Shown here in pieces: positions 1-5,542 of a DNA stretch of 7,924 bases (position 1 is the first letter of the stretch; each line of letters opens with the position of its first letter). The notes below the pieces were generated by a model that saw only the letters and a program-made list of their open reading frames with translations, was not told the origin of the DNA and made no database searches. The translations under genes were made by a program, and so were the position numbers. The stretch comes from Hyphomicrobiales bacterium (GTDB lineage Bacteria; Pseudomonadota; Alphaproteobacteria; Rhizobiales; Beijerinckiaceae): contig PLUH01000077.1 in the NCBI GenBank assembly GCA_003164825.1, forward strand, positions 1 to 7,924, written 5' to 3'.

Positions 1-67
1 CACCGCCAGACGAAAGGGGCGGCAAACCGATATGCTCAACCTAACGCCACCGCGCCACACTCCTACT

Positions 68-517
68 CTACCGACTCCGGCCGTTTTCCCTCGGCGGGGG
101 GAGCAGCCAAGGGGGCCAAAAGCCCCCGAAAAGGCGGCTTCCAACGCCTGGGGGGTATGGGGGGTTGGATGGAAGGGTGTTGGAAGTGGGTTGGAACCGG
201 GGTTGGAAGGGGGGTTGGAAGGCCGTTGGAAGGCCGTTTTCGACCGTTGGTGGGGGTATTGCGGCCTCATTGGTCACGTTCCGTCTCGCTCGCGGCAGGA
301 GCGCCGGCCACGCCCTGCGTCGCGAAATAATCCGTGTACCTACGCGCCCGCGTCCGGCAAGCCGGGGGTTCTCCAGAGCGACTTTGTCGAGAAAGCCTAA
401 CACGCCGCCGGGGCGGGCATTGAGACCTGCCAAGATCGCCTCCTTGAGGTCGCCCGTGAAAGGCGTGGGCTTGATCTGTCCCCCACGAGCATGTGCTGTT
501 TTTGTTGGCTTAGCCAT
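68..517 (-). CDS. Small phage-type hypothetical protein with probably degenerate C-terminal half
   Basis: The frame gives 149 aa from an ATG at 517, preceded by a purine-rich GAGAAAG; another ATG at 532 would add five residues. Residues 1-51 look like a genuine conserved N-terminus: a basic start, then GGQIKPTPFTGDLKEAIL and GGVLGFLDKVALENP. This resembles small proteins often found near phage terminases in alphaproteobacteria, which normally continue for some 50-100 residues with a different sequence. After about residue 51 the sequence turns into Arg-rich and then Pro/Phe/Gln-rich text (FQPPFQPRFQP), produced by translating a TTGGAA repeat array, and no family is recognisable. I infer that the original gene was interrupted by a frameshift or deletion near 365, or that the frame simply runs on into repeat DNA. 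It lies 85 bp downstream of the parB-like gene on the same strand, so one transcript is possible. The phage assignment rests on recalled resemblance only. Confidence 0.5.
   Translation of the reverse strand: MAKPTKTAHARGGQIKPTPFTGDLKEAILAGLNARPGGVLGFLDKVALENPRLAGRGRVGTRIISRRRAWPALLPRARRNVTNEAAIPPPTVENGLPTAFQPPFQPRFQPTSNTLPSNPPYPPGVGSRLFGGFWPPWLLPPPRENGRSR
139..231. repeat. Array of direct TTGGAA repeats spaced 11-12 bp, iteron-like
   Basis: On the plus strand TTGGAA occurs at 180-185, 191-196, 203-208, 215-220 and 226-231, with starts 11, 12, 12 and 11 bp apart. A variant ATGGAA at 169-174 lies 11 bp before the first, and TTGGAT is at 165-170. One inverted copy (TTCCAA) lies at 139-144. The unit is roughly GGNNGTTGGAA, preceded by G runs at 150-155, 159-164, 199-202 and 209-214. 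Spacing close to one helical turn puts every copy on the same face of the helix, as in plasmid iterons and cooperative binding arrays. Binding by the nearby ParB-like protein is only a hypothesis; a low-complexity tract is the alternative. Confidence 0.6.
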
Positions 518-601
518 TGAATGCTTTCTCATTGATTTTGATGGAACGGCCGCGCGCTTGAGAACAGGCGATCTGAGGACGCCATGATCTCTCGCTCTCG
601 G

Positions 602-1420
602 TCACGCCGCCCCAGGAATCAAGGAGCTGCCCATCTCGTCCCGGAGGATCGCCGCTGCTTGCTCTAGGACCCGGACAACATGCGACCGATCGTTCGGCGT
701 CGTGATCTTGATCCAGCGCGCAAGTTCGCCGCCGCTGATGCCCTCAAGATTGCGAAGCGGTCGCGTGGGGACCGGGATCACGCTTCCTCGCTGGGCGATC
801 TCTTGGAGGACGCTGATCTGCCGCTCCGGAGTCGGGGCCTTCGCCGCCGCGAGAAGGGCCGACTGATTGTCGTCATATCCGAGTTCCCTGGCAGCGTCCT
901 TGGTTTCTTCCGGCAACGCAGCGATGGTTTGCGCGCGCCTAATCTCCTCGCGGCTAAGGCCTAGATCACGCGCGGCAAGCCGCGCGCCACCCTCCGGCCG
1001 ACCGCCTTCGGGATTTGGTGCAAGTTGCACCAAAACCGCCGCATCCCGCTTGTCCTGGGACAACCGAGCATATTCTGTGATTTGCCCGGCGCGTTCTGCC
1101 ACCGTCAGCTCTGCTCGGTGAAGATTCTCGGCGATCGTCCAGAGCTTCGCTTCGAGGTCGTCGAAGTCCACGACACGCACGAGAACCGATTCATGCTTGA
1201 GGAGGCGGAGCGCCTCAATCCGATGCCTTCCTGCAACGAGGACATAGCGGCCGCCGCGCTCAATGACCGTCGGCGCGCTCTGTAAGCCGATCGCAGCAAT
1301 GGATTTTGAGAGTTCAACGACCGCCTTCGGGTTATAGGGTCGCACGGACGATGGGATTTCGATGTCGTCAGGTCTAAGCGTCGTCCCCTTGACGGCGCGA
1401 GTACCCGTTTTGGCGTTCAT
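602..1420 (-). CDS. ParB/Spo0J-like partition-family DNA-binding protein
   Basis: The product is 272 aa. The N-terminal ParB/sulfiredoxin-fold domain spans about residues 14-110 and carries the two hallmark nucleotide-binding motifs: AGRHRIEAL (about 63-71, the GxxRxxA box) and ENLHRAELT (about 98-106, matching the ENxxRxxL box). A helix-turn-helix-like segment follows at about 146-170 (LAARDLGLSREEI), then a variable C-terminus. ParB proteins bind centromere-like sites and, in studied members, act as CTP-dependent DNA clamps. The start ATG overlaps the stop of the upstream small gene as ATGA. A strong AGGAG (plus-strand 1428-1432) sits 7 bases upstream, so the start is well supported. No parA is adjacent, which fits the orphan ParB-like proteins of prophages and integrative elements rather than the chromosomal parAB pair. 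The family call is firm; a partition role is not. Confidence 0.88.
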   Translation of the reverse strand: MNAKTGTRAVKGTTLRPDDIEIPSSVRPYNPKAVVELSKSIAAIGLQSAPTVIERGGRYVLVAGRHRIEALRLLKHESVLVRVVDFDDLEAKLWTIAENLHRAELTVAERAGQITEYARLSQDKRDAAVLVQLAPNPEGGRPEGGARLAARDLGLSREEIRRAQTIAALPEETKDAARELGYDDNQSALLAAAKAPTPERQISVLQEIAQRGSVIPVPTRPLRNLEGISGGELARWIKITTPNDRSHVVRVLEQAAAILRDEMGSSLIPGAA

Positions 1421-1671
1421 TGGAGCGCTCCTGCCTCACGACCGCAGGCGACTCTTTTTGCGCCGAGATCAGCCTGCTCGATCTCTTCCAGCCGTTCGCG
1501 CCGCTCTTTGCCGAACAGCTCGCGGACGATTGGTTTCGTCCATGCGGGCCTCGGCCCGGCGGCAAATGGCGTCAGGGAATTCGAGGGGAGCACGTCATCG
1601 AGCGCCGGTGGGTCGACGGCACGCGGCGTCGCGAGGCCCGGTCCCACACTTTCGAGCGGATTGTCGCACAC
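1417..1671 (-). CDS. Small protein of unknown function, coupled upstream of the parB-like gene
   Basis: This frame encodes 84 aa. Its TGA stop overlaps the ParB-like start in ATGA, and the ParB ribosome-binding site lies inside it, the usual arrangement for translational coupling. The N-terminal half is rich in Pro, Ala and Asp; the C-terminal half has a charged segment, FGKERRERLEEIEQADLG, predicted to be helical. I recognise no domain. The only in-frame start is GTG at 1671 (an in-frame TAA lies at 1686-1684). The ATG at 1673 is out of frame and there is no clear Shine-Dalgarno sequence, so the native N-terminus may have been lost when the region upstream was rearranged. The coupling suggests a partner or regulator of the ParB-like protein. 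An open plus-strand frame overlaps it but lacks protein-like features. Confidence 0.6.
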   Translation of the reverse strand: MCDNPLESVGPGLATPRAVDPPALDDVLPSNSLTPFAAGPRPAWTKPIVRELFGKERRERLEEIEQADLGAKRVACGREAGALQ

Positions 1672-1762
1672 ATTGGTGGACAGTTAAAGACGACTTGGCC
1701 AGAATTGCAGCGGAATCACGAGCGACTCAGAGACGATAGCGAACGACGGCAAATGTCAGTTA

Positions 1763-1781
1763 GGTGCCGGCTAGGGGCACC
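1763..1781. repeat. Short inverted repeat GGTGCC-N7-GGCACC
   Basis: A perfect 6-bp inverted repeat (1763-1768 and 1776-1781) with a 7-base spacer lies just beyond the truncated end of the transposase fragment and about 90 bp upstream of the small gene that precedes parB. It has no T tract, so it does not look like an intrinsic terminator. It could be an operator for the minus-strand parB operon or part of an element end. Confidence 0.25.
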
Positions 1782-1792
1782 ATCCCGCACTT

Positions 1793-2032
1793 TCATGGCG
1801 TCTTATAGCGTCGCATTGTCTTCGCCCACCGGACAAAGCGATTGTAACACGTAGTCGACGGTCCATAGCGCTCGGGAATATCCGCCCAAGGCGAGCCGGC
1901 GCGAAGCCGCCAATAGATGCCGTTCAGAACCATGCGATCATTCGCCCGCACCACGCCCCGAGGCTTGTTCGGCAAAAGCGGTTCGATGATCGACCATTCA
2001 AAGTCAGACAACTCATATCGGCGTGGCGTCAT
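1793..2032 (-). pseudogene. IS5-family transposase, N-terminal fragment
   Basis: The 79 aa read like the beginning of IS5-family (DUF4096-type) transposases: YELSDFEWSIIEPLLPNKPRG, then VLNGIYWRLRAGSPWADIPERYGP and TTCYNRFVRW. In intact relatives the frame continues into the DDE catalytic domain. Here recognisable homology stops after FVRW (about 1815) and nine unrelated residues lead to a stop, so all catalytic residues are missing and the fragment must be inactive. The start is the ATG at 2032, with AGGGAG 6 bases upstream (plus-strand 2039-2044); a GTG at 2047 would add five residues. The gene begins 70 bp after the prpE stop, so the element's 5' end lies in the 2033-2100 interval. The matching far end is not seen near 1700-1800, which indicates that the insertion was later cut by deletion or by a second insertion. 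Confidence 0.85.
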
Positions 2033-2072
2033 CGCGGGCTCCCTCACGGAGCTTGAATCACCATTCGCCGCA

Positions 2073-2088
2073 AAACGGAATTCCGTTT
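2073..2088. repeat. 16-bp perfect palindrome AAACGGAATTCCGTTT
   Basis: This perfect palindrome is centred on GAATTC, 13 bp past the prpE stop and just outside the IS5-family fragment. As RNA it would form a 6-bp stem with an AATT loop and U residues after it, a weak bidirectional terminator at best. It may equally be part of the insertion boundary. Confidence 0.4.
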
Positions 2089-2101
2089 ATGAGTTTGCGA
2101 T

Positions 2102-4003
2102 CTAGCGCGCTCGCGCCTCCAGCACGGCGGCGATTTCGTCCAGCGCCTGCGGGTCCTCGATCGTGGCCGGCGTCGCCCACGGGTCCTGGTCGGCGATCTT
2201 CTTGATCGTGCCGCGCAGGATCTTGCCCGAGCGGGTCTTCGGCAGGCGCGGCACGACGATCGCCATCTTGAACGCCGCCACTGGGCCGATCTTGTCGCGC
2301 ACCAGCTTGACCACCTCCTTCTCGATCTCCTCGGGCGGCCGGTTGACGCCCGCCTTCAAGACCAGGAAGCCGCAGGGTTGCTCGCCCTTGATCTCGTCCT
2401 TGATTCCGAGCACGGCGCATTCGGCGACGTCGGGGTGCGAAGCGACGACCTCCTCCATGCCGCCGGTCGACAGGCGATGGCCGGCGACGTTGATGATGTC
2501 GTCGGTCCGGCCGAGGATCGTGAGATACCCGTCCTCGTCGATGAAGCCGGCGTCGGCGGTCTTGTAATATCCGGGGAACTCCGTGAGGTAGCTCTCCCGC
2601 ATCCGCTCGTCCTGGCGGTAGAGCGTCGGCAGGCAGCCGGGCGGCAGCGGCAGCTTGATGACGATCGAGCCCATCGTCCCCGCCGGCAGCGGCCTCGCCG
2701 CCTCGTCGACGACGCGGACTTCGTAGCCCGGCATCGGCACGGTCGGCGAGCCGAGCTTGATCGGAAGAATCCCCAAGCCGACCGGATTGGCGACGATCGG
2801 CCAGCCGGTCTCCGTCTGCCACCAATGGTCGACAACGGGAACCCCCAATGCCTTCTGCGCCCAGGCGACCGTGTCCGGGTCCGCCCGCTCGCCGGCCAGG
2901 AACAGCGTCCGCAGGGAGCTGATGTCGTATCTCTCAAGGAGCTTCGCCTGCGGGTCTTCCTTGCGCACGGCGCGCAGTGCGGTCGGCGCCGTGAAGAAGG
3001 CGGCGACCTTGTAATCCTGAATGACGCGCCAGAACGCGCCGGCGTCCGGCGTGCCGATCGGCTTGCCCTCGTAAAGGACGCTGGCGCAACCGTGCAGCAG
3101 CGGCCCATAGACGATGTAGGAATGGCCGACCACCCAGCCGATGTCGGAGCCGGTCCAAAACGTCTCGCCGGGCTTGACGTCGTAGATCGCCGACATCGAC
3201 CATTTGAGTGCGACCAGATAGCCGCCGATGTCGCGCACGACCCCCTTCGGCGCGCCGGTGGTGCCGGAAGTGTAGAGGATATAGAGCGGATCGGTCGCCG
3301 CGAGATCGGCGCACAGCGCCCGTTTTCCCGCCGCCTTCGCGGCCGAGACAAGCTCAGACCAGTCGCGGTCGCGGGCCCCGTTCATGACGGCCTCGATTTG
3401 CGGCCGCTGATAGACGACGCAGGTCGCCGGCTTATGCCGCGCGAGGCCGATGGCGAGATCGAGCAGCGGCTTATATTCGACGATCCGGCCGGGCTCGATG
3501 CCGCAGCTCGCGGTCAGCACGACCTTCGGCTCGGCGTCGTCGATGCGGGTCGCCAGCTCCTTGGCGGCGAAGCCGCCGAACACCACCGAATGCACGGCCC
3601 CGATGCGCGCGCAGGCGAGCATGGCGACGATCGCCTCCGGAATCATCGGCATATAGATCAGCACCGGGTCGCCCGCCGCGACGCCGAGGTCCTCGAGCAC
3701 GGCGCCAAGCGTCGCCGTCTCGTCGAGCAACTCGCGATAGGTGATGGCGCGCTTGGTCGCGGCGACCGGGCTGTCGTAATAGAGCGCGGCCTGGTCGCCG
3801 CGACCGGCCTCGACATGCCGGTCGAGCGCGTTGAAGCAGGCGTTGCAGCGCGCGTCGGGGAACCAGCGGCCGTAGACGCCGCCCTCGGGGTCGAAAATGC
3901 GCTGAGGCGGCCTTATCCACGCGATCTCGCGCGCGGCCTCGGCCCAGAAGGCTTGCGGATCGGCGCGCCAGCGATCATAGGTCTGCCGATAGCCGCTGGT
4001 CAT
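2102..4003 (-). CDS. prpE: Propionyl-CoA synthetase (propionate--CoA ligase)
   Basis: The enzyme is predicted to activate propionate with ATP and CoA to propionyl-CoA through an acyl-adenylate, in the cytoplasm, feeding the methylcitrate or methylmalonyl-CoA route. At 633 aa it has the normal length. It shows the acetyl-CoA synthetase-type N-terminal domain, the ATP loop YTSGTTGAPKG (244-254), the PrpE-like stretch following it (VVRDIGGYLVALKWSM), WWQTETGW (394-401), the adenylate-binding and hinge region TADAGFIDEDGY to GRTDD (482-502), and the catalytic lysine K594 in RSGKILRG. CFNALDRHV near residue 56 and GKPIGTPDAGAFW near 313 favour PrpE over acetyl-CoA synthetase, although acetate or other short acids may also be used. 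The frame is open upstream as far as 4639, but the ATG at 4003 has AAGGGAG 7 bases upstream (4011-4017), and the upstream part only shadows the divergent exporter gene. The C-terminus is complete despite the IS remnant next to it. The synthetase N-domain lysine may be controlled by acetylation, as known in the family. Confidence 0.93.
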   Translation of the reverse strand: MTSGYRQTYDRWRADPQAFWAEAAREIAWIRPPQRIFDPEGGVYGRWFPDARCNACFNALDRHVEAGRGDQAALYYDSPVAATKRAITYRELLDETATLGAVLEDLGVAAGDPVLIYMPMIPEAIVAMLACARIGAVHSVVFGGFAAKELATRIDDAEPKVVLTASCGIEPGRIVEYKPLLDLAIGLARHKPATCVVYQRPQIEAVMNGARDRDWSELVSAAKAAGKRALCADLAATDPLYILYTSGTTGAPKGVVRDIGGYLVALKWSMSAIYDVKPGETFWTGSDIGWVVGHSYIVYGPLLHGCASVLYEGKPIGTPDAGAFWRVIQDYKVAAFFTAPTALRAVRKEDPQAKLLERYDISSLRTLFLAGERADPDTVAWAQKALGVPVVDHWWQTETGWPIVANPVGLGILPIKLGSPTVPMPGYEVRVVDEAARPLPAGTMGSIVIKLPLPPGCLPTLYRQDERMRESYLTEFPGYYKTADAGFIDEDGYLTILGRTDDIINVAGHRLSTGGMEEVVASHPDVAECAVLGIKDEIKGEQPCGFLVLKAGVNRPPEEIEKEVVKLVRDKIGPVAAFKMAIVVPRLPKTRSGKILRGTIKKIADQDPWATPATIEDPQALDEIAAVLEARAR

Positions 4004-4057
4004 CGTTTCGCTCCCTTCTCCGCCGAAATCCGGGGCGGGCGCCTCGATCGCCCGAGA

Positions 4058-4086
4058 ATTGTCGCGCCTGGCGCGTCGAAAGGCAA
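4058..4086 (-). promoter_or_regulatory. Candidate prpE promoter with inverted repeat in the spacer
   Basis: Read on the minus strand, TTGCCT (4086-4081) and GACAAT (4063-4058) are separated by exactly 17 bases, a plausible sigma-70-type -35/-10 pair about 55 bp upstream of the prpE start. Between and touching them lies the inverted repeat CGCGC-CTG-GCGCG (4063-4075), a position from which a bound regulator could control the promoter. A second inverted repeat, CGGGCG-N7-CGCCCG (4036-4041 and 4049-4054), would lie in the 5' leader. This was found by eye in GC-rich sequence, where such matches can be chance. Confidence 0.35.
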
Positions 4087-4141
4087 CGCAGGCGGAGCGC
4101 GACTTTGGCCGCCCGGGACTGGCGCTCGAAGATGGGGATGA

Positions 4142-4897
4142 ATGTCGGCGCAAACGCAATACTATCTCGTCGCGGTCCCGGCGGTGATCATCCTTGGCCT
4201 GTCGAAGGGCGGGTTTTCGGGCTTGAGTTCGCTGGCGATGCCGCTGTTGTCGCTCGTCGATTCGCCGGTCAGGGCGGCGGCGATCGTGCTGCCGATCCTG
4301 ATCGTCCAGGACTGGGTCAGCGTGTGGGCCTTCCGCCGCGATTTTTCCTCGCGCAACCTCATCATCCTCATCCCCGCCTCGATGATCGGCGTCGCGCTCG
4401 GCTGGCTGCTCGCGGCCCGGGTCAGCGACGACGCGGTGCGCCTCGCGGTCGGGGTGATTTCGATCGCTTTCGTTGTCTATATGCTGATCCGCGACCGGCT
4501 CGGCCGCGTTCCGGTGGCGAAGCCGGGCGTCTCGACCGGGGTCCTGTGGGGTTCGCTCGCCGGCTTTACGAGTTTCATCAGCCATTCCGGCGCGCCGCCG
4601 TTCCAGGTCTACGTGATGCCCCAATACCTCAAGCCGCAAGTGTTCGCGGGCACCGCGACCATCTTCTTCGCCGCCGTCAACCTGCTCAAGATTCCGCCCT
4701 ATTTTCTACTCGGCCAGTTCAGCCGCGAGAACCTCACGGTCTCCGCCGGCCTGATCCCGGTCGCGGTCCTCTCGACGTTCGCCGGCGTGTGGCTGGTGCG
4801 ACGGGTGTCCGCCGAGCGTTTCTACGCCATCATCCTCGCGCTCACCTTCCTCATCGGGGTCAAATTGACCTATGACGCCGTTCGGGCGCTCGCTTGA
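4142..4897 (+). CDS. TauE/SafE (TSUP) family membrane exporter or permease
   Basis: This is a 251-aa, very hydrophobic inner-membrane protein with about seven or eight predicted helices. It shows the two-fold repeat typical of the sulfite exporter TauE/SafE family: GLSKGGFSG near residues 19-27 and the corresponding GSLAGFTSFISHSGAPPF near 137-154, followed by conserved text around GTATIFFAAVNLLKIPPYFLLGQF. Family members move sulfite, sulfoacetate or other small organic anions, but sequence alone does not give the substrate. It is transcribed divergently from prpE, 138 bp apart, and 25 bp upstream of the GtrA gene. Export or uptake of a small carboxylate linked to prpE is conceivable but unproven. 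The start ATG at 4142 has a GGGGA three bases upstream, slightly close for a ribosome-binding site; the N-terminus fits the family length. Confidence 0.88.
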   Translation: MSAQTQYYLVAVPAVIILGLSKGGFSGLSSLAMPLLSLVDSPVRAAAIVLPILIVQDWVSVWAFRRDFSSRNLIILIPASMIGVALGWLLAARVSDDAVRLAVGVISIAFVVYMLIRDRLGRVPVAKPGVSTGVLWGSLAGFTSFISHSGAPPFQVYVMPQYLKPQVFAGTATIFFAAVNLLKIPPYFLLGQFSRENLTVSAGLIPVAVLSTFAGVWLVRRVSAERFYAIILALTFLIGVKLTYDAVRALA

Positions 4898-4922
4898 GGG
4901 CGCCGCTGATCAGCCAAAGCGC

Positions 4923-5396
4923 ATGTCCGCCGCGAAATCCAACTCGAACAGGTCGCCCATGAACGCCGTCAAGCCGGCCGCCCCCGCCCACGGGCGCATC
5001 GCGGCGCAGGTTCCCGCTTTCGCGGCGATCGGCCTCGTCGGCTATTTCGTCGACGCCGGGCTCACGTTCGTCTGCGCGAAATATATCGGCCTGCCGCCGG
5101 AGCTTGCCCGGCCCCCGGGCTTCATCATCGCAACGATCGTCAATTTCGCCCTTAACCGGAGGATCACCTTCCGCCATTCGCGCGCGCCTTTTTTCCGCGC
5201 CTTCCTCCGCTATTGGGGCGTGGCCTCGGTCGGACTCGCGGTCAACTACGCCGTCTATTCGGCCTGCGTTGTTCTGGCCCCCCGCGTCGGGATCGCCGTC
5301 ACGCCAGCGATCCTGCCGCTGTTCGTCGCCGCTGGCACCGGCGTGGCGATGATTTTCACCTTCATCGGCTTTCGGTCCTTCGCCTTCCGCCACTAA
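4923..5396 (+). CDS. GtrA-family membrane protein
   Basis: From the ATG at 4923 the protein is 157 aa, with a basic disordered N-terminus of about 28 residues and then four predicted membrane helices (about 30-50, 62-80, 97-118 and 125-147). The GtrA signatures are FAAIGLVGYFVDAGL in helix 1, NFALNRRITFR after helix 2 and FIGFRSFAFR at the C-terminus. GtrA-like proteins are thought to help carry or flip polyprenyl-phosphate-linked sugars across the inner membrane for O-antigen or other glycan modification. The start is uncertain. ATGs at 4872 (overlapping the exporter gene), 4923 and 4959 are in frame and none has a strong ribosome-binding site; 4959 would still keep every helix. Placement 146 bp before a membrane glycosyltransferase supports a joint role in glycan modification. 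Confidence 0.88.
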   Translation: MSAAKSNSNRSPMNAVKPAAPAHGRIAAQVPAFAAIGLVGYFVDAGLTFVCAKYIGLPPELARPPGFIIATIVNFALNRRITFRHSRAPFFRAFLRYWGVASVGLAVNYAVYSACVVLAPRVGIAVTPAILPLFVAAGTGVAMIFTFIGFRSFAFRH

Positions 5397-5542
5397 CCTC
5401 GGGCGATTGCACACGGTCCATCGGCGTTGGACGAGCGCGTCCCGGCCCGGCGCACGCCCATTGCGCGCCGACCGGCCCGTCATCGCTCGGACACATTCTC
5501 GATCCAACAATAAAGCGTACATCTTTAACGTGCGGGGGGCGT

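Noticed and set aside
139..231. CRISPR array
   Set aside because: Units are only 11-12 bp with no constant spacer length of 30 or more and no cas genes; iteron-like or low-complexity repeats fit better.
1420..1854. Plus-strand 144-codon frame opposite the small gene upstream of parB
   Set aside because: The minus-strand frame has the ATGA coupling with parB; the plus-strand product has no recognisable domain and runs into the transposase fragment.
2073..2088. Strong prpE terminator
   Set aside because: The palindrome folds to only six pairs, four of them weak or mixed, with a short T run; it cannot be called a strong intrinsic terminator.
2378..4141. Plus-strand open frame of 587 codons over prpE
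   Set aside because: It is antisense to a complete, motif-bearing PrpE; the product is Arg/Asp/Gly-rich with no domain, as expected for a GC-rich shadow frame.
4004..4639. 212-codon N-terminal extension of the prpE frame
   Set aside because: It is antisense to the TSUP exporter, very Arg/Asp-rich, and the internal ATG at 4003 has a good ribosome-binding site and gives the family length.
4105..4875. Plus-strand frame of 256 codons overlapping the exporter
   Set aside because: It is out of frame with the hydrophobic exporter sequence and Arg/Gly-rich without motifs.
5213..5542. Upstream part of the glycosyltransferase frame
   Set aside because: It overlaps the GtrA gene in another frame and reads as Arg-rich, low-complexity text; homology begins only near 5620.
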